Notes: a model not told the origin generated them from the sequence alone. Numbered from the stretch's first letter, positions 51,016 through 61,232 are shown. The stretch: DNA of 64,000 bases from Candidatus Heimdallarchaeota archaeon (GCA_030149205.1 JASBSB010000007.1:569631-633630); one strand, 5' to 3'. Translations and numbers: made by a program.

Positions 51016-52464
51016 TTGAGTCTTGAAGAATTCGAAAATTTCGATATTAATGCAAAGCGAAAAGAATTAATTGCAAAATATGCCCCTGGGTTGGGTTTCA
51101 GTGCTGATGAGATTGAAACACTTTATGATATAGTTTCAACTCTGAATACCATTCTCGAAAAAAACAAGGTGAGAGAAGCAGCAAGAGACTGGGATCATGT
51201 AGGTGTCCACGTAAAGGATGGCAATGTTGTACTTCCTGATAACTTTATCAAAGTTGTTGATGAGATTGTTAAGGAAAACCAACTGTACAGTTTCTTTCTT
51301 CCCCGAGATTTAGATGGTCTGGGATTCGGCAATCTGTTCCAGGGTGTAATTTCGGAAACAATCGCAAGTCATGATATAGCTCTCCAGATTATGGTTCTTA
51401 TTTCATTATCTGTTGTTGAAGCTTTGGTTCAATATTATAAGCCTAATTTTGAACAGACATTGCATGAGTTCGCTGAGGGTAAAAGATTGGGATATGTTGC
51501 GTTCACAGAACCCAATGCAGGTTCAAATTTAGAGGCAATCAAATCCACATCAGAGCTGGTTGGTGACGAATATGTTTTGAATGGAACTAAAATCTTCATC
51601 TCAAACGGAGGATATGCCAATACAGGTCTGTTTCTGGCTCAAAATATGGTAAACGGAAAGAGAGAGGGAACCAACGTTTTCTTAGTTGATAAACTGGATG
51701 GGATCACAACCTTAAGGGTCGAGGAAAAGTCAGGATTACATGTTTCACCAACATCACAAATCCAATTTGAAAATGTTACTGTTCCGAAGGAGAACATAAT
51801 TGCAGATGTTGGGAATGGCTACAGAAAAGTTCTTGAAAGATTGATGGGGATGCGAATCGGTGTGAGCTTTCAGGGAATTGCGGCTGCCAAAAGAATGTAT
51901 CAGGTATCATTAGATTATGCCCAAACCAGAGAACAGTTTGACCAACCTATAATCTCTTTCCCAATAATTAGAAAGAAACTTTCAGAAATGCAGAAAACTA
52001 TCCCAAGAATGGAAGAATATGGGTATAGAGCAGCCTTCAGCTTAGATAGGTATAATCATGGTTGGATACCCACTGATGTTGGTGCAGGTGGTAAACCTGG
52101 ACCGGAAAAACAAGCAGCGAGTATGGTTCCTGGTGCAGTTCGAGGTGGAATTGCTCATCATTACGTATCATCATCTAAATTATACACCTCAGAGATTGTG
52201 AATCAGATGGGATATGATGCTGCACAGATTTTCGGAGGAAACGGGTTCATCGCAGAATACGAGGTAAACAAGCTGGCAAGAGACGTGCGTGTGTTGCCTG
52301 TTTATGAGGGAACATCCGAGATCCATGATGCAATCTTAACAAGAGCAGAAAGGGCAGTACAGATGATTCCGACATTCAAGAGATTGTACGAAACCTTCCC
52401 AGACTCAACTGTGTATGAAAGAATCTTATTTGAGAGATTTCCTGAGATGAAAAAGATCATATAA
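51016..52464 (+). CDS. Acyl-CoA dehydrogenase
   Basis: 482 residues, FAD enzyme oxidising acyl-CoA to enoyl-CoA. Motifs: YVAFTEPNAGSNLEAIKS (FAD region), GTKIFISNGGYANTGLFLAQ, LDYAQTREQFDQPI, IFGGNGFIAEYEVNKLARDVRVLPVYEGTSEI, with the Glu of YEGT as the expected catalytic base. It is about 100 residues longer than medium-chain ACADs, mainly at the N terminus. TTG start after ATATATAATAG. Monocistronic; no ETF or thiolase nearby. Confidence 0.9.
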   Translation: MSLEEFENFDINAKRKELIAKYAPGLGFSADEIETLYDIVSTLNTILEKNKVREAARDWDHVGVHVKDGNVVLPDNFIKVVDEIVKENQLYSFFLPRDLDGLGFGNLFQGVISETIASHDIALQIMVLISLSVVEALVQYYKPNFEQTLHEFAEGKRLGYVAFTEPNAGSNLEAIKSTSELVGDEYVLNGTKIFISNGGYANTGLFLAQNMVNGKREGTNVFLVDKLDGITTLRVEEKSGLHVSPTSQIQFENVTVPKENIIADVGNGYRKVLERLMGMRIGVSFQGIAAAKRMYQVSLDYAQTREQFDQPIISFPIIRKKLSEMQKTIPRMEEYGYRAAFSLDRYNHGWIPTDVGAGGKPGPEKQAASMVPGAVRGGIAHHYVSSSKLYTSEIVNQMGYDAAQIFGGNGFIAEYEVNKLARDVRVLPVYEGTSEIHDAILTRAERAVQMIPTFKRLYETFPDSTVYERILFERFPEMKKII

Positions 52465-52558
52465 ATAATTAAACAGTTATGATAAATTTAGCTTGTTTAT
52501 TTTCCTCTTTAACATGAATAAAGTTTAATTTAATTGAAGTTCATAAAGAATTGTTAAC

Positions 52559-53764
52559 ATGAGTGCCCTTGAAACAGCATTTTTTTTTGTTCATTGGTTG
52601 AATGTTGTGGCTGGAATCAGCCTGGCACTCACGAATCTCATCAAATTCAAACAAACCAAAATTTACTCATTGATTTTGATGGTTGGGGCACTGCTAAATT
52701 ATGCATTCATTAACCTGATCTTGATTTTTGTCAATATGAACACCTTTCTGAAATATGATCACTTTATATTCTATTATATTACGCATCCTATCTCACTTCA
52801 ACAGTTATTGGGGAACATCACCGTCATTTTGATGGCAATTGTCGTAGCTAATCTTATAGTATTTTTTAATCAGTTCAACTCAAAAAATTTTGCAGTAAAT
52901 AACTTATTGGGCTTAGTAACCATTATTGGGATACTTTCAATATTTTTTGTCTCAATTTCAGAGGATAACTACCTTATCCTCTCAATTCCCGAACTAAAGA
53001 GTGATATCTTAATCTATCTCTGGACTCCACTTTCATACTTATTTTTAGTTCCACCAATTGCTTGGTTGGCAATCGTGGTTACTAAAAATCTCAAAGCTTC
53101 ACTTACAGAGAACACCCCCAAAAAACAAAGAACCCAAATTAACCTGATGAGGTACGGGCTTTGGGCAAGTTTTATTATCGGTCCATCTTTATCTTTTCTT
53201 GGTGATTTGCTGGTCTATTTCAACTTGAATTCTCTAGGGTTTTGGGTCTCAGAGATTTTAGGATTTTTGGTTATTACTCTGGGTATAAGCACCATAACAA
53301 TTTCCTATGTGATTGATGACAGTTTACTCTTCTTGCAGGGCAGTAGAGTAGAACGGATCATGGTCATTCAAGATTCTGGTCTTACGTTATTTAATTATGA
53401 ATTTCAGCCACATCTTGGGAATTCACAGAGTCAATCTTTGATTGGAGGTCTCTTACTAACAATTCAGAATGTCTCAAAAGATGTAATTGGTGAAGAAGAC
53501 CTGTTGGAAACCATAAAGTTTGGTAAATCTGAAATTATCTTTAGAAATCTGAATAACCTATTGTTTGTTCTCCAGACAAAACGAACCTCAAACTTTCTTT
53601 ACTCTGCACTCAAGCAATTTTCAGAGGAGTTCTGTACATATTTTGAGGATGCAACCTATCAGAAAGTTGTCTCAGATAGGTTTTATAACCAAATTCTCCC
53701 TCAGTTTGAAAGAATATTTGGAATTAAATCATCAGTTAAAAACATTAGAGAGATTAATGTCTAA
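52559..53764 (+). CDS. Seven-TM protein with C-terminal longin/roadblock-like domain
   Basis: 401 residues. Seven hydrophobic helices span residues 1-250, resembling 7TM sensor modules found before signalling domains. The remaining ~150 cytoplasmic residues start VERIMVIQDSGLTLFNYEFQ and continue SLIGGLLLTIQNVSKDVIG, LLETIKFGKSEIIFRNLNNLLFVLQT and SNFLYSALKQFSEEFCTYFED. This strand-helix-strand-strand-strand-helix order is that of longin/roadblock-like domains, known in Asgard archaea as partners of Ras-like GTPases. I infer a membrane receptor or anchor that talks to a GTPase. Start ATG 52559, leader AT-rich. Confidence 0.65.
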   Translation: MSALETAFFFVHWLNVVAGISLALTNLIKFKQTKIYSLILMVGALLNYAFINLILIFVNMNTFLKYDHFIFYYITHPISLQQLLGNITVILMAIVVANLIVFFNQFNSKNFAVNNLLGLVTIIGILSIFFVSISEDNYLILSIPELKSDILIYLWTPLSYLFLVPPIAWLAIVVTKNLKASLTENTPKKQRTQINLMRYGLWASFIIGPSLSFLGDLLVYFNLNSLGFWVSEILGFLVITLGISTITISYVIDDSLLFLQGSRVERIMVIQDSGLTLFNYEFQPHLGNSQSQSLIGGLLLTIQNVSKDVIGEEDLLETIKFGKSEIIFRNLNNLLFVLQTKRTSNFLYSALKQFSEEFCTYFEDATYQKVVSDRFYNQILPQFERIFGIKSSVKNIREINV

Positions 53765-53832
53765 ATAAACTACAATTCAATTCACGATTTCATCATACAG
53801 TGTTATAAACTGATTTCTTTTTTTTAGATTAA

Positions 53833-55557
53833 GTGTCGATATTTAAAAAACTCAGTCAACGAGTTATCCTGAATGACCATGAAGATTTTCTTCATAAAGC
53901 AAGGATATGGTTTCCCTTTGCTCTAGTAACAGGAATCTCTGTGGGACTCCTTATGGCACTTTTTTTTATATTCATGACACTTATTCAAAGGGTTGCCTCG
54001 TATTTACATCCTCTATTAGCTGTTACCATCGGTTCTCTATTTGTGATTCTTTTATTTATTATAAAATTTGAGGATCCAACTAAAAATGGGATTTCATATG
54101 TGATCGGGAAAAGACACACAGAAGAAACAATACCAATTAATGAGGCACCTAAAAAATTCTTAAGCTCTGGGGTTCTCATAGGGAGTGGGGTACCTGTTGG
54201 ACGAGAAGCTCCAGCACTAATAATTGGTAGTGCGATTGCAATTAGAATTGCAAGATTTTTCAAAATTCCCTCAAATCGTCTTTATCAGGCGATCACCGTT
54301 GGAAGTGCGGCATCTACCGGTGCCCTGTTTCAGGCACCTTTTGGGTCTGCTATCTTTGCAGCAGAGGTGCCTTACAAAGAGGATGCAGATGAACCAATAC
54401 TGATGGTTGCATTTCTTGCCTCGGTGGTAGCAGCAGTTACCGCTTTTCAATTCATATCTGCTTTTTCAAAGATTGTGACACCCATTGATTTTCATATTTT
54501 CACCTTACCTATCAAACCAGTCTTAGTTGTCAATTTTGAAACTGCTACTCTGTCCATACTTTTGGGTGCTATTGCTGGGCTTGTTGGTAGGCTATTCATA
54601 ATCTATTACAATTGGTTTGACAGAGAGTCTCGACGGAGGTTTAGTGGTTCCACAAGGTTACTAGTTGGTTTACTCTTGGCACTTTTATCACTTGCAACTG
54701 GGATCTTGATTTTGCAAGATATTACACCCTTTTATCACATATCCATATTCGATTTAATCAACAAACTGGTAATTGGGAGACAATATCATGTAGTTTATCT
54801 TCTCATACCATTAATATTGGTCCAAATTATAAGCACCTCTTCATTTGTGGGTTCAGGGTTCCCAGGAGGTGTCTTTGCTCCATCACTAGCGGTTGGAGGA
54901 TATACAGGGATATTATTTTCAACATTTTTAGGGGTTCATGATCCCACAACCGTATTTGCCTGGGTAATTATTTCTATGAGTGCAACACATGCTGCCACCA
55001 CAAAAACACCAATAGCCTCTGTCTTGCTAATTTTAGAAATCTCTGGATTACCAGCACTCATTATTTTTATGGTGCTTGGAAATATTTCATCCTATCTAAT
55101 TTCTGGATCAAACTCCCTCTATAAAGGTCAAATAAGATCTAGAGATGCAAAAATTCTAAAACAGTTACATGAATATGATAGGCATGAAAACCTATTGGTC
55201 AAGGAGATAATGACTCCTAGGAATATGACAGTAACTGTAAGTTCGACGGTAACCCTGTCTCAAGCGAAGGAAAAATTAGAATCTTCAGGTAAACGAGAAT
55301 TCCCTGTCCTTAGCGAATCTGGGAAGGTTTTAGGTATGTTAGACTTAGACACAGCACAAAAACATTTCACAGATAGACCACAGCTTAGAATTTCTGAACT
55401 TATGAATAAAGATTTTCCACAAATAAATGAAGCGATGAATGGTAAAGAGGCACTCTATAGTATGTTGGAATTTGATGTGGAAAGAGCTCCCGTTCTTTCA
55501 GAGGAAAATGAACTATTGGGAATCATTAGTATCAAAGATATTGTTCATCGTGGATAA
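53833..55557 (+). CDS. ClC-type chloride channel/antiporter with CBS pair
   Basis: 574 residues. The membrane domain (about 1-440) has the ClC selectivity motifs GSGVP, GREAP (with the gating Glu; GREGP in E. coli) and GGVFAPSL. A Glu in FAAEVPYKED occurs where antiporters carry the internal proton Glu. A pair of CBS domains occupies about 455-574 (LVKEIMTPRNMTVTV..., LRISELMNKDFPQINEAM..., ERAPVLSEENELLGIISIKDIV) and may bind adenine nucleotides. GTG start. Either a Cl-/H+ exchanger or a channel. Confidence 0.92.
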   Translation: MSIFKKLSQRVILNDHEDFLHKARIWFPFALVTGISVGLLMALFFIFMTLIQRVASYLHPLLAVTIGSLFVILLFIIKFEDPTKNGISYVIGKRHTEETIPINEAPKKFLSSGVLIGSGVPVGREAPALIIGSAIAIRIARFFKIPSNRLYQAITVGSAASTGALFQAPFGSAIFAAEVPYKEDADEPILMVAFLASVVAAVTAFQFISAFSKIVTPIDFHIFTLPIKPVLVVNFETATLSILLGAIAGLVGRLFIIYYNWFDRESRRRFSGSTRLLVGLLLALLSLATGILILQDITPFYHISIFDLINKLVIGRQYHVVYLLIPLILVQIISTSSFVGSGFPGGVFAPSLAVGGYTGILFSTFLGVHDPTTVFAWVIISMSATHAATTKTPIASVLLILEISGLPALIIFMVLGNISSYLISGSNSLYKGQIRSRDAKILKQLHEYDRHENLLVKEIMTPRNMTVTVSSTVTLSQAKEKLESSGKREFPVLSESGKVLGMLDLDTAQKHFTDRPQLRISELMNKDFPQINEAMNGKEALYSMLEFDVERAPVLSEENELLGIISIKDIVHRG

Positions 55558-55611
55558 CCAGTCCATTAGAACAAGAAAACCCTTTATTGTCATCAAAGAA
55601 ATAAACTGTGT

Positions 55612-56139
55612 ATGGATAAAATATTTGTACAAACATTAAAAACCCCTTTTGCAACATTTTTAGTAGGAATCTTAAATGATTCTTGCTGTATTTTTGAATA
55701 TAAAGAAAGGAGAGGTCTAGAAAATTTTCTAATGAAGCTAGAGGAAAATCATTCTGCATTAATTGTAAATGAGGAACATAATTTACATAAGGATATTCAA
55801 AAAGAATTTAAGATGTATCTTGATGGGACTCTCAAAACTTTTAGCATTCCATTAATATTTACTGGAACAGACTTTCAAAGGTTGGTCTGGAATGAAGTAT
55901 TAAAAATTGAATTTGGGAAAACATCAACTTATAAGGATCTTGCTAAGAAACTCAATTCAAGTCCCCGTGCAATTGGAAGTGCAAATGGTGCAAATCATCT
56001 AGCGATTCTTGTACCTTGTCATCGTGTTGTCTCAGCGACTGGTGGATTAGTTGGCTATGGTGGGGGATTGAATCGTAAAAAGAAGTTGTTGGAATTTGAA
56101 AAAAAATATTCCCAACCGAGACTTTCACAATGGGTTTGA
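55612..56139 (+). CDS. ogt: Methylated-DNA-protein cysteine methyltransferase
   Basis: 175 residues. Suicide DNA repair protein that takes alkyl groups from O6-alkylguanine. The C-terminal ATase domain has GTDFQRLVWNEVLKIEFGKTSTYKDLAKKL, RAIGSANGANHLAILVPCHRVV with acceptor C136, and GLVGYGGGLNRKKKLLEFE. The N-terminal part is a short degenerate ribonuclease-like domain. Start ATG 55612; convergent with the DinB-like gene 5 bp away. Confidence 0.93.
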   Translation: MDKIFVQTLKTPFATFLVGILNDSCCIFEYKERRGLENFLMKLEENHSALIVNEEHNLHKDIQKEFKMYLDGTLKTFSIPLIFTGTDFQRLVWNEVLKIEFGKTSTYKDLAKKLNSSPRAIGSANGANHLAILVPCHRVVSATGGLVGYGGGLNRKKKLLEFEKKYSQPRLSQWV

Positions 56140-56144
56140 TCTGC

Positions 56145-56621
56145 TTATTTGTCTGAATAAACCCTAGAAAGAAATGTTAAGAGATCTGTATTCTCTGTTT
56201 TACAGTTGTAGAGTTTGAGAACAACTGTAAGTTGACCCCTATGATACGCACTGTGGAAAGGGAACTGCAGAACAAAATTAGTTGCTTTTATTCCTGAGAA
56301 CTGTTGGAGTTCAATTTTTGTTTCTTCTGATTTGTGTGATAGGTTCTTCAGTCCTACGTCTAGCTTCTTCCAATACTGAAATAACTCCCGAAGTTCTAAG
56401 TTTTTAACATCTTTCCTGTCATCCTTGTTCAAATCTCTTTGTTCAGAAAGAATCAAGACACATCTCAACTCAGCAAGTACAATATGTTGGCATAGCTCAA
56501 AAAGAGATTTGAACCCAGGGAGCTTAGTCTTAATCATTGACTCGTCAAGCTTTTCAATCATCTCTCTGTATTTTTCGTTAGCCCAGATATTATACTCAAA
56601 TATTAGGTCTGATGTAGTCAC
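56145..56621 (-). CDS. DinB-like four-helix metalloprotein
   Basis: 158 residues, four-helix bundle of the DinB/YfiT superfamily. The probable metal triad is H46 (LCQHIVLAELR), H123 and H127 (FPFHSAYHRGQLTVVLK). Such proteins include thiol-dependent S-transferases and many of unknown function. Convergent with ogt, divergent from the MFS paralogue 2. Confidence 0.8.
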   Translation of the reverse strand: MTTSDLIFEYNIWANEKYREMIEKLDESMIKTKLPGFKSLFELCQHIVLAELRCVLILSEQRDLNKDDRKDVKNLELRELFQYWKKLDVGLKNLSHKSEETKIELQQFSGIKATNFVLQFPFHSAYHRGQLTVVLKLYNCKTENTDLLTFLSRVYSDK

Positions 56622-56680
56622 AAATCAGACTCCTATGATTTTTTTATAAATTTTGGTCAAGATAAACTCTAAAAATTCAT

Positions 56681-57976
56681 GTGACAACTACACAAGACTT
56701 TCAAACACATAGCACAATCTCAGGTATGAGTGGTATCCGGAATCGTTATGTAGGTCTATCTGCATATGCTTTATTCTGGTTTGGTCAACTTGTGTCATTC
56801 CTTGGTTCGTCTATAGTCCAATTTGTGTTGATCTGGTGGATAACCATAACCACTCAAAGTGCATTTTACCTGGGTCTTGGTTCATTTTTAGCATTTGGAA
56901 CAATGACTGTAATTATGCCCTTTGCTGGGGTGCTGGTCGACAGATGGCCTCGAAAATTAGTTTTAGCAGGGGCTGATGGTTTACAGGCCCTTGTTACACT
57001 GGGGGTAATCTACCTGTTTTATATCAACAGAGCAACAGTTGGAGTTATCTTAATAATGATAACAATCAGAGGTATATTGGCAGGCTTTCACTCCCCCGCT
57101 TTTCAGGCGGTGATTCCCTTATTGGTTCCAGCCCAACATCTTGAAAAAATTAATTCACTTGGGTTCGTAGCTGATGCATTGACAAATATTATTGGTCCAA
57201 TCTTAGGTGCAGTTGTTATTAACATCTTCACCATTGAGAGAATGGGTGATATATTATGGATAGATATGTTAACATTCCTTGTGGCATTGCTTCCTTTGAT
57301 TTTCATAGCTATTCCGTTTCAGGGCAAAGATGAGGAAAGCACGTATTTCGAAGAACTTAAACAAGGGGTCTCTTATCTGAAGAACCATCAATTTCTCTTT
57401 AAGATTATAATTGGGTTTAGTGTAATGAATTTATTTGCAACGTCAACAGTAATTCTATTACCTCTTATCATCTCATCACCAAATTATTTCAACGGAAATG
57501 AGAACCTTCTCAGTTGGATGATAGTCATAAATCAAGTTGGTGGGATTATAGGGGCTCTGTTCATGACCTTCTATCCAATTTTTAAGAATCATATCACTGG
57601 AATTAGGGTAGGTATCATGTTAGTGTTCATAGGGGCTGGACTAATTGGGATTGGTGCATTATTTATCAATATCATAGCATTGTCACTTGGGTTAGCTATC
57701 TTGGGATTTGGTTTTCCAGTAGCACTAATTTCAGCTCAAACACTGTATCATAAGGAAATTCCAAAACAACTACATGGAAGAGTTATTTCAGCAAGTCTGT
57801 TTATTGCTCAAATTTTTGCAGCTATTGGGATGTATCTGGTCGGTATTTTAGCACAAGAATATGGGTTAGCTACAATCATACTTTCGTTTCAAGTTGCTGG
57901 GGTATCCCTTTACCTTCTAACCCAGTTATTTGTCAAGTCCAATGGGGAGCCATTAAGAGAACAAACACTTTCTTGA
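56681..57976 (+). CDS. MFS transporter (MFS_3/exporter type), paralogue 2
   Basis: 431 residues, 12 predicted helices, paralogous to the gene at 46982-48265 over the full length (FWFGQL.S.LGS.IVQFV.IWWIT, PFAGVLVDRWPRKLVLAGAD). GTG 56681 is used because the overlapping ATG at 56679 is followed by a stop; TTTATAAA lies 31-38 bp upstream. An N-terminal extension of about 20 polar residues precedes helix 1. Likely an exporter of unknown substrate. Confidence 0.88.
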   Translation: MTTTQDFQTHSTISGMSGIRNRYVGLSAYALFWFGQLVSFLGSSIVQFVLIWWITITTQSAFYLGLGSFLAFGTMTVIMPFAGVLVDRWPRKLVLAGADGLQALVTLGVIYLFYINRATVGVILIMITIRGILAGFHSPAFQAVIPLLVPAQHLEKINSLGFVADALTNIIGPILGAVVINIFTIERMGDILWIDMLTFLVALLPLIFIAIPFQGKDEESTYFEELKQGVSYLKNHQFLFKIIIGFSVMNLFATSTVILLPLIISSPNYFNGNENLLSWMIVINQVGGIIGALFMTFYPIFKNHITGIRVGIMLVFIGAGLIGIGALFINIIALSLGLAILGFGFPVALISAQTLYHKEIPKQLHGRVISASLFIAQIFAAIGMYLVGILAQEYGLATIILSFQVAGVSLYLLTQLFVKSNGEPLREQTLS

Positions 57977-58056
57977 GTTTTGAAACATTTATATCGTTGT
58001 ATTTTCACATAATTTCAAGCAAACTATTTATTAGATAGAGGGAGAGACAAAATTTA

Positions 58057-61000
58057 GTGAAAATTAAGAATCAAGTCAAGCGGCAACAGATTCTCTTTCA
58101 GGAGTATACCGAAAATAAATTGATTGGTGTAGATGAATCAGGAAAATCACACAAATTTTCAATTGATGACCCGTGGGTAGAATTTCTAAAATATTTAGAA
58201 CCCTTTGACATATTGTTAATTGAACATGTGGGAGGTAGGGTGGATAACAGAGGTTTTATGGTAATTGAACCACACTATTTGGTCGCAGTAACAAGTGTTA
58301 TTGATTCTATTACTTGCCCAAGGAAGGTTTATGTCAAATCACTGGGTGCTGATCAATTAATGGATGCAAATATAAGGAAGAGAGTGGTTGAGGGTAATTT
58401 ACTGCATGACGTTTTTTCTAAACTCGTTGCAACAGATATGGATGTTGAATCTGCCATAGATTCAACATTAGCGCATTCAGAGCTTGATTTGCTACATTTA
58501 CAGATAGAAAAAGATGAGGCTCATGATTACCTTCAAAAAGATACTGGACCTCTAAGTGGGCTAAGTATCCGTGGAGATACTGAACTAGACTGTCAAAATT
58601 GGCATCTGGGATTACACGGGAAGTTTGATGGAATCTCAGGGAACCAAATCATTGAGTTGAAATCATCCAAGATACCTCAAACAACACCTTGGCCAAGTCA
58701 TAATATTCAAATGAACATGTACACCCAGATGATGAAAAAAAGGGGTGTTTATACAGGAAGTGTCCTATATATAAATGATGGTGAGATGGGTTTAAAACTC
58801 CCTACCGTATTTGAGCGAAACCAGAGCATTACAGCAAGAAATTACTCCTATCTTGTTCTGACAAAGCGATACACCCCTCCTGTCCTAAGAGGAGACAAAC
58901 TTAAGGAATGTAGAACCTGCTTTGTTAAAGAAGGATGTAGAAAACTCTGTGCTGGATTGGGCACTCAAAGAGACTGTCAGAACTGTTATCATGAATTTTC
59001 CTGTGATAAGAACCTTTGGAGCTACCAATCACTAAACTATTTTAGCACCTTTAATTCCTCACTCTATGCTGAAGAGATAGGAAACATACGAGAATCTTAC
59101 ACCTATTCACGTGTTGGGATAAGAGATGAAAAACATAGGAAGAAACTACTTGAAAACGGATATGCTGTTGAAACAAGAGAAAAACTTTCAGAAAAATTAA
59201 TTGATGGATATTATGTCAGTCAGTTTTCACAATATTCTACAATTCCAAGGTTTAGATCAGGAGATAGAATTAGGGCTTACAATATCGGTGATACCCACGA
59301 CTTTGTAACATTATATTACACTGCTGTAATCCTTGAAATAAACGATGAATCTATTATACTTAGATCAGAAAACTCTCTCCCCCAAAAATTGGCTTTAGTA
59401 CCGGCTAACATAAGCTCTGTCTTACGTAGATCAAGATTTGCAGTATTTCAAGCAGTTCAGCAACAACAAGATTCAATTTTGATGCAAATTATTGTTAAAT
59501 CTTACTCAGAAAAGAAATTCAAACTAGAAGATATCAAAAATACAGACACTAAGATCATTGATCCACTTAAAATGTATAACAGTGATCAAGAACAGGCAAT
59601 TCGATTCTCTCTTTCAACCCCTGATATCTTTCTGATACAAGGACCTGCAGGGACGGGAAAAACAAGTGTAATAATTGAACTTGTGAACCAAATTCTAAAG
59701 AGGGGAAAATCAGTCCTTTGTACAGCATACACAAATATGGCTGTTGACAATATTGGTCTTAAACTAATAGAGAATGATTTGGATTTTGTAAGACTAGGAT
59801 ATGAATACTCTATCTCCACTGAGCTAAGAGATCATATAATATCAAATAGAAGAGAATACTATTCAGAGGTTATTCAAAACAAAGGTGGATATGTCGTCCT
59901 CTCAACAACAAGTACAATTGCACGTGATGTGTTCCAAGATTTACGTTTTGACTATGTAATCATCGATGAAGCAGCTCAGATGACTGAACCAGACAGTATT
60001 AAACCAATTTTATTAAGTGAAAAAGCAATTTTTGTTGGTGATCATGCACAATTACAACCTATAATTTCATCTCAAGAAGCTCTTGATAAAGGGTTACAGA
60101 TCTCTCTTTTTGAAAGACTAGTGAATCAGTTTCCGAATAGATATTCACTGTTGTCCTATCAATACAGAATGAACGATGAGATTCTAAGTTTTCCCAACCA
60201 TAGATTTTATGAGGGGAAACTCAAATCTGCGTCTGTAGAAATTGGACATAAGATGCTCAACCTACCAGAAAAACTGCAGACGATAGAAAAGAACAATGCA
60301 TATCAGGTGTTTTCTGTAAGTCAAGAATCCAATGGCACTATCTCACAAATTAATCTCGCAGAAATTGCCATTGTTATTAAGATTTTGTACGACCTTATTG
60401 TTTTGAGTGAACTTGACCCAACAGAAATAGGGATAATAACTCCTTTCAGAGCGCAGGTTGCAAAACTTAGGTCATTTCTCCCAAAATCTTTGATTAAAAT
60501 AGATACCGTGGACAGATTTCAAGGATCAGAGAAACCAGTAATAATTTTCTCGACAATCACAAGTTTAGAGGTTCCCATTTTAACAGATGAAAGACGTTTA
60601 AATGTGGCTTTAACGAGAGCTCAAAAACTATTGACACCAATTGTTACTAACCCCACAATAACAGGTAAAACAAGTATCATTCAAGAATTATATGCAGATG
60701 CGAAACTGAGGGGACTGGTAACTTCAGAATTTGGTTCTGATGTTCTGGATGAGTCATTGCTTAACACACAACTCCAAGAAATTTGGGCTAGTTGCGGCTT
60801 ATCTAGGGATCCAGTTTCCAGATTTAGACTTGAACTTGAAGTCTCATCAGTAAAGATAAACTCAATTGATGTTTTCTTCGACTCGATCCAATTAATTATA
60901 GAACAACTTTCCACCCCTGAAACCTGTATGATCTGTTTTAGTGAAACGGATAATGCAGTTTCCTGTCCTGGGTGCTTGAACTATTACCATCAAGAGCACC

Positions 61001-61065
61001 TAATTACGTGGCTTCAATCCAAACCATTCTGTCCAGTGTGTAAACATCACCTATCTTTGGTGTGA
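58057..61065 (+). CDS. Dna2-like nuclease-helicase with C-terminal RING-like domain
   Basis: 1002 residues. Residues about 70-340 are a RecB/Cas4/Dna2-type nuclease: VEGNLLHDVF, GKFDGIS, IIELKSS (E-x-K) and QMNMYTQMM, with cysteines in ITCPRKVYV (C87) and in ECRTCF...GCRKLC...CQNC...C that can hold an Fe-S cluster. Residues about 510-900 are a UPF1/Dna2-type SF1B helicase with Walker A GPAGTGKTS (529-537), DEAAQ (637-641), YRMN, and VDRFQGSE. The last ~45 residues are C957-x2-C960-x9-C-x2-C-x4-H-x2-H-x10-C992-x2-C995, a RING-like zinc module. Predicted role: processing of flaps or broken DNA ends; the zinc module may bind a ubiquitin-system partner. Confidence 0.85.
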   Translation: MKIKNQVKRQQILFQEYTENKLIGVDESGKSHKFSIDDPWVEFLKYLEPFDILLIEHVGGRVDNRGFMVIEPHYLVAVTSVIDSITCPRKVYVKSLGADQLMDANIRKRVVEGNLLHDVFSKLVATDMDVESAIDSTLAHSELDLLHLQIEKDEAHDYLQKDTGPLSGLSIRGDTELDCQNWHLGLHGKFDGISGNQIIELKSSKIPQTTPWPSHNIQMNMYTQMMKKRGVYTGSVLYINDGEMGLKLPTVFERNQSITARNYSYLVLTKRYTPPVLRGDKLKECRTCFVKEGCRKLCAGLGTQRDCQNCYHEFSCDKNLWSYQSLNYFSTFNSSLYAEEIGNIRESYTYSRVGIRDEKHRKKLLENGYAVETREKLSEKLIDGYYVSQFSQYSTIPRFRSGDRIRAYNIGDTHDFVTLYYTAVILEINDESIILRSENSLPQKLALVPANISSVLRRSRFAVFQAVQQQQDSILMQIIVKSYSEKKFKLEDIKNTDTKIIDPLKMYNSDQEQAIRFSLSTPDIFLIQGPAGTGKTSVIIELVNQILKRGKSVLCTAYTNMAVDNIGLKLIENDLDFVRLGYEYSISTELRDHIISNRREYYSEVIQNKGGYVVLSTTSTIARDVFQDLRFDYVIIDEAAQMTEPDSIKPILLSEKAIFVGDHAQLQPIISSQEALDKGLQISLFERLVNQFPNRYSLLSYQYRMNDEILSFPNHRFYEGKLKSASVEIGHKMLNLPEKLQTIEKNNAYQVFSVSQESNGTISQINLAEIAIVIKILYDLIVLSELDPTEIGIITPFRAQVAKLRSFLPKSLIKIDTVDRFQGSEKPVIIFSTITSLEVPILTDERRLNVALTRAQKLLTPIVTNPTITGKTSIIQELYADAKLRGLVTSEFGSDVLDESLLNTQLQEIWASCGLSRDPVSRFRLELEVSSVKINSIDVFFDSIQLIIEQLSTPETCMICFSETDNAVSCPGCLNYYHQEHLITWLQSKPFCPVCKHHLSLV

Positions 61066-61232
61066 CAAAAATGATTGCATTGAGTCTCAAATCAGAGGTT
61101 TTACATAGATATAGTTTATACTAATAGAAACATATTTGAATTCTTATCTAAATTTTTACTGATTTAATTCTCATTGTAGGTAACATTTAAATAAAGTCCT
61201 CAAATTTAGATTTACTCAAAATTAATTGAACG

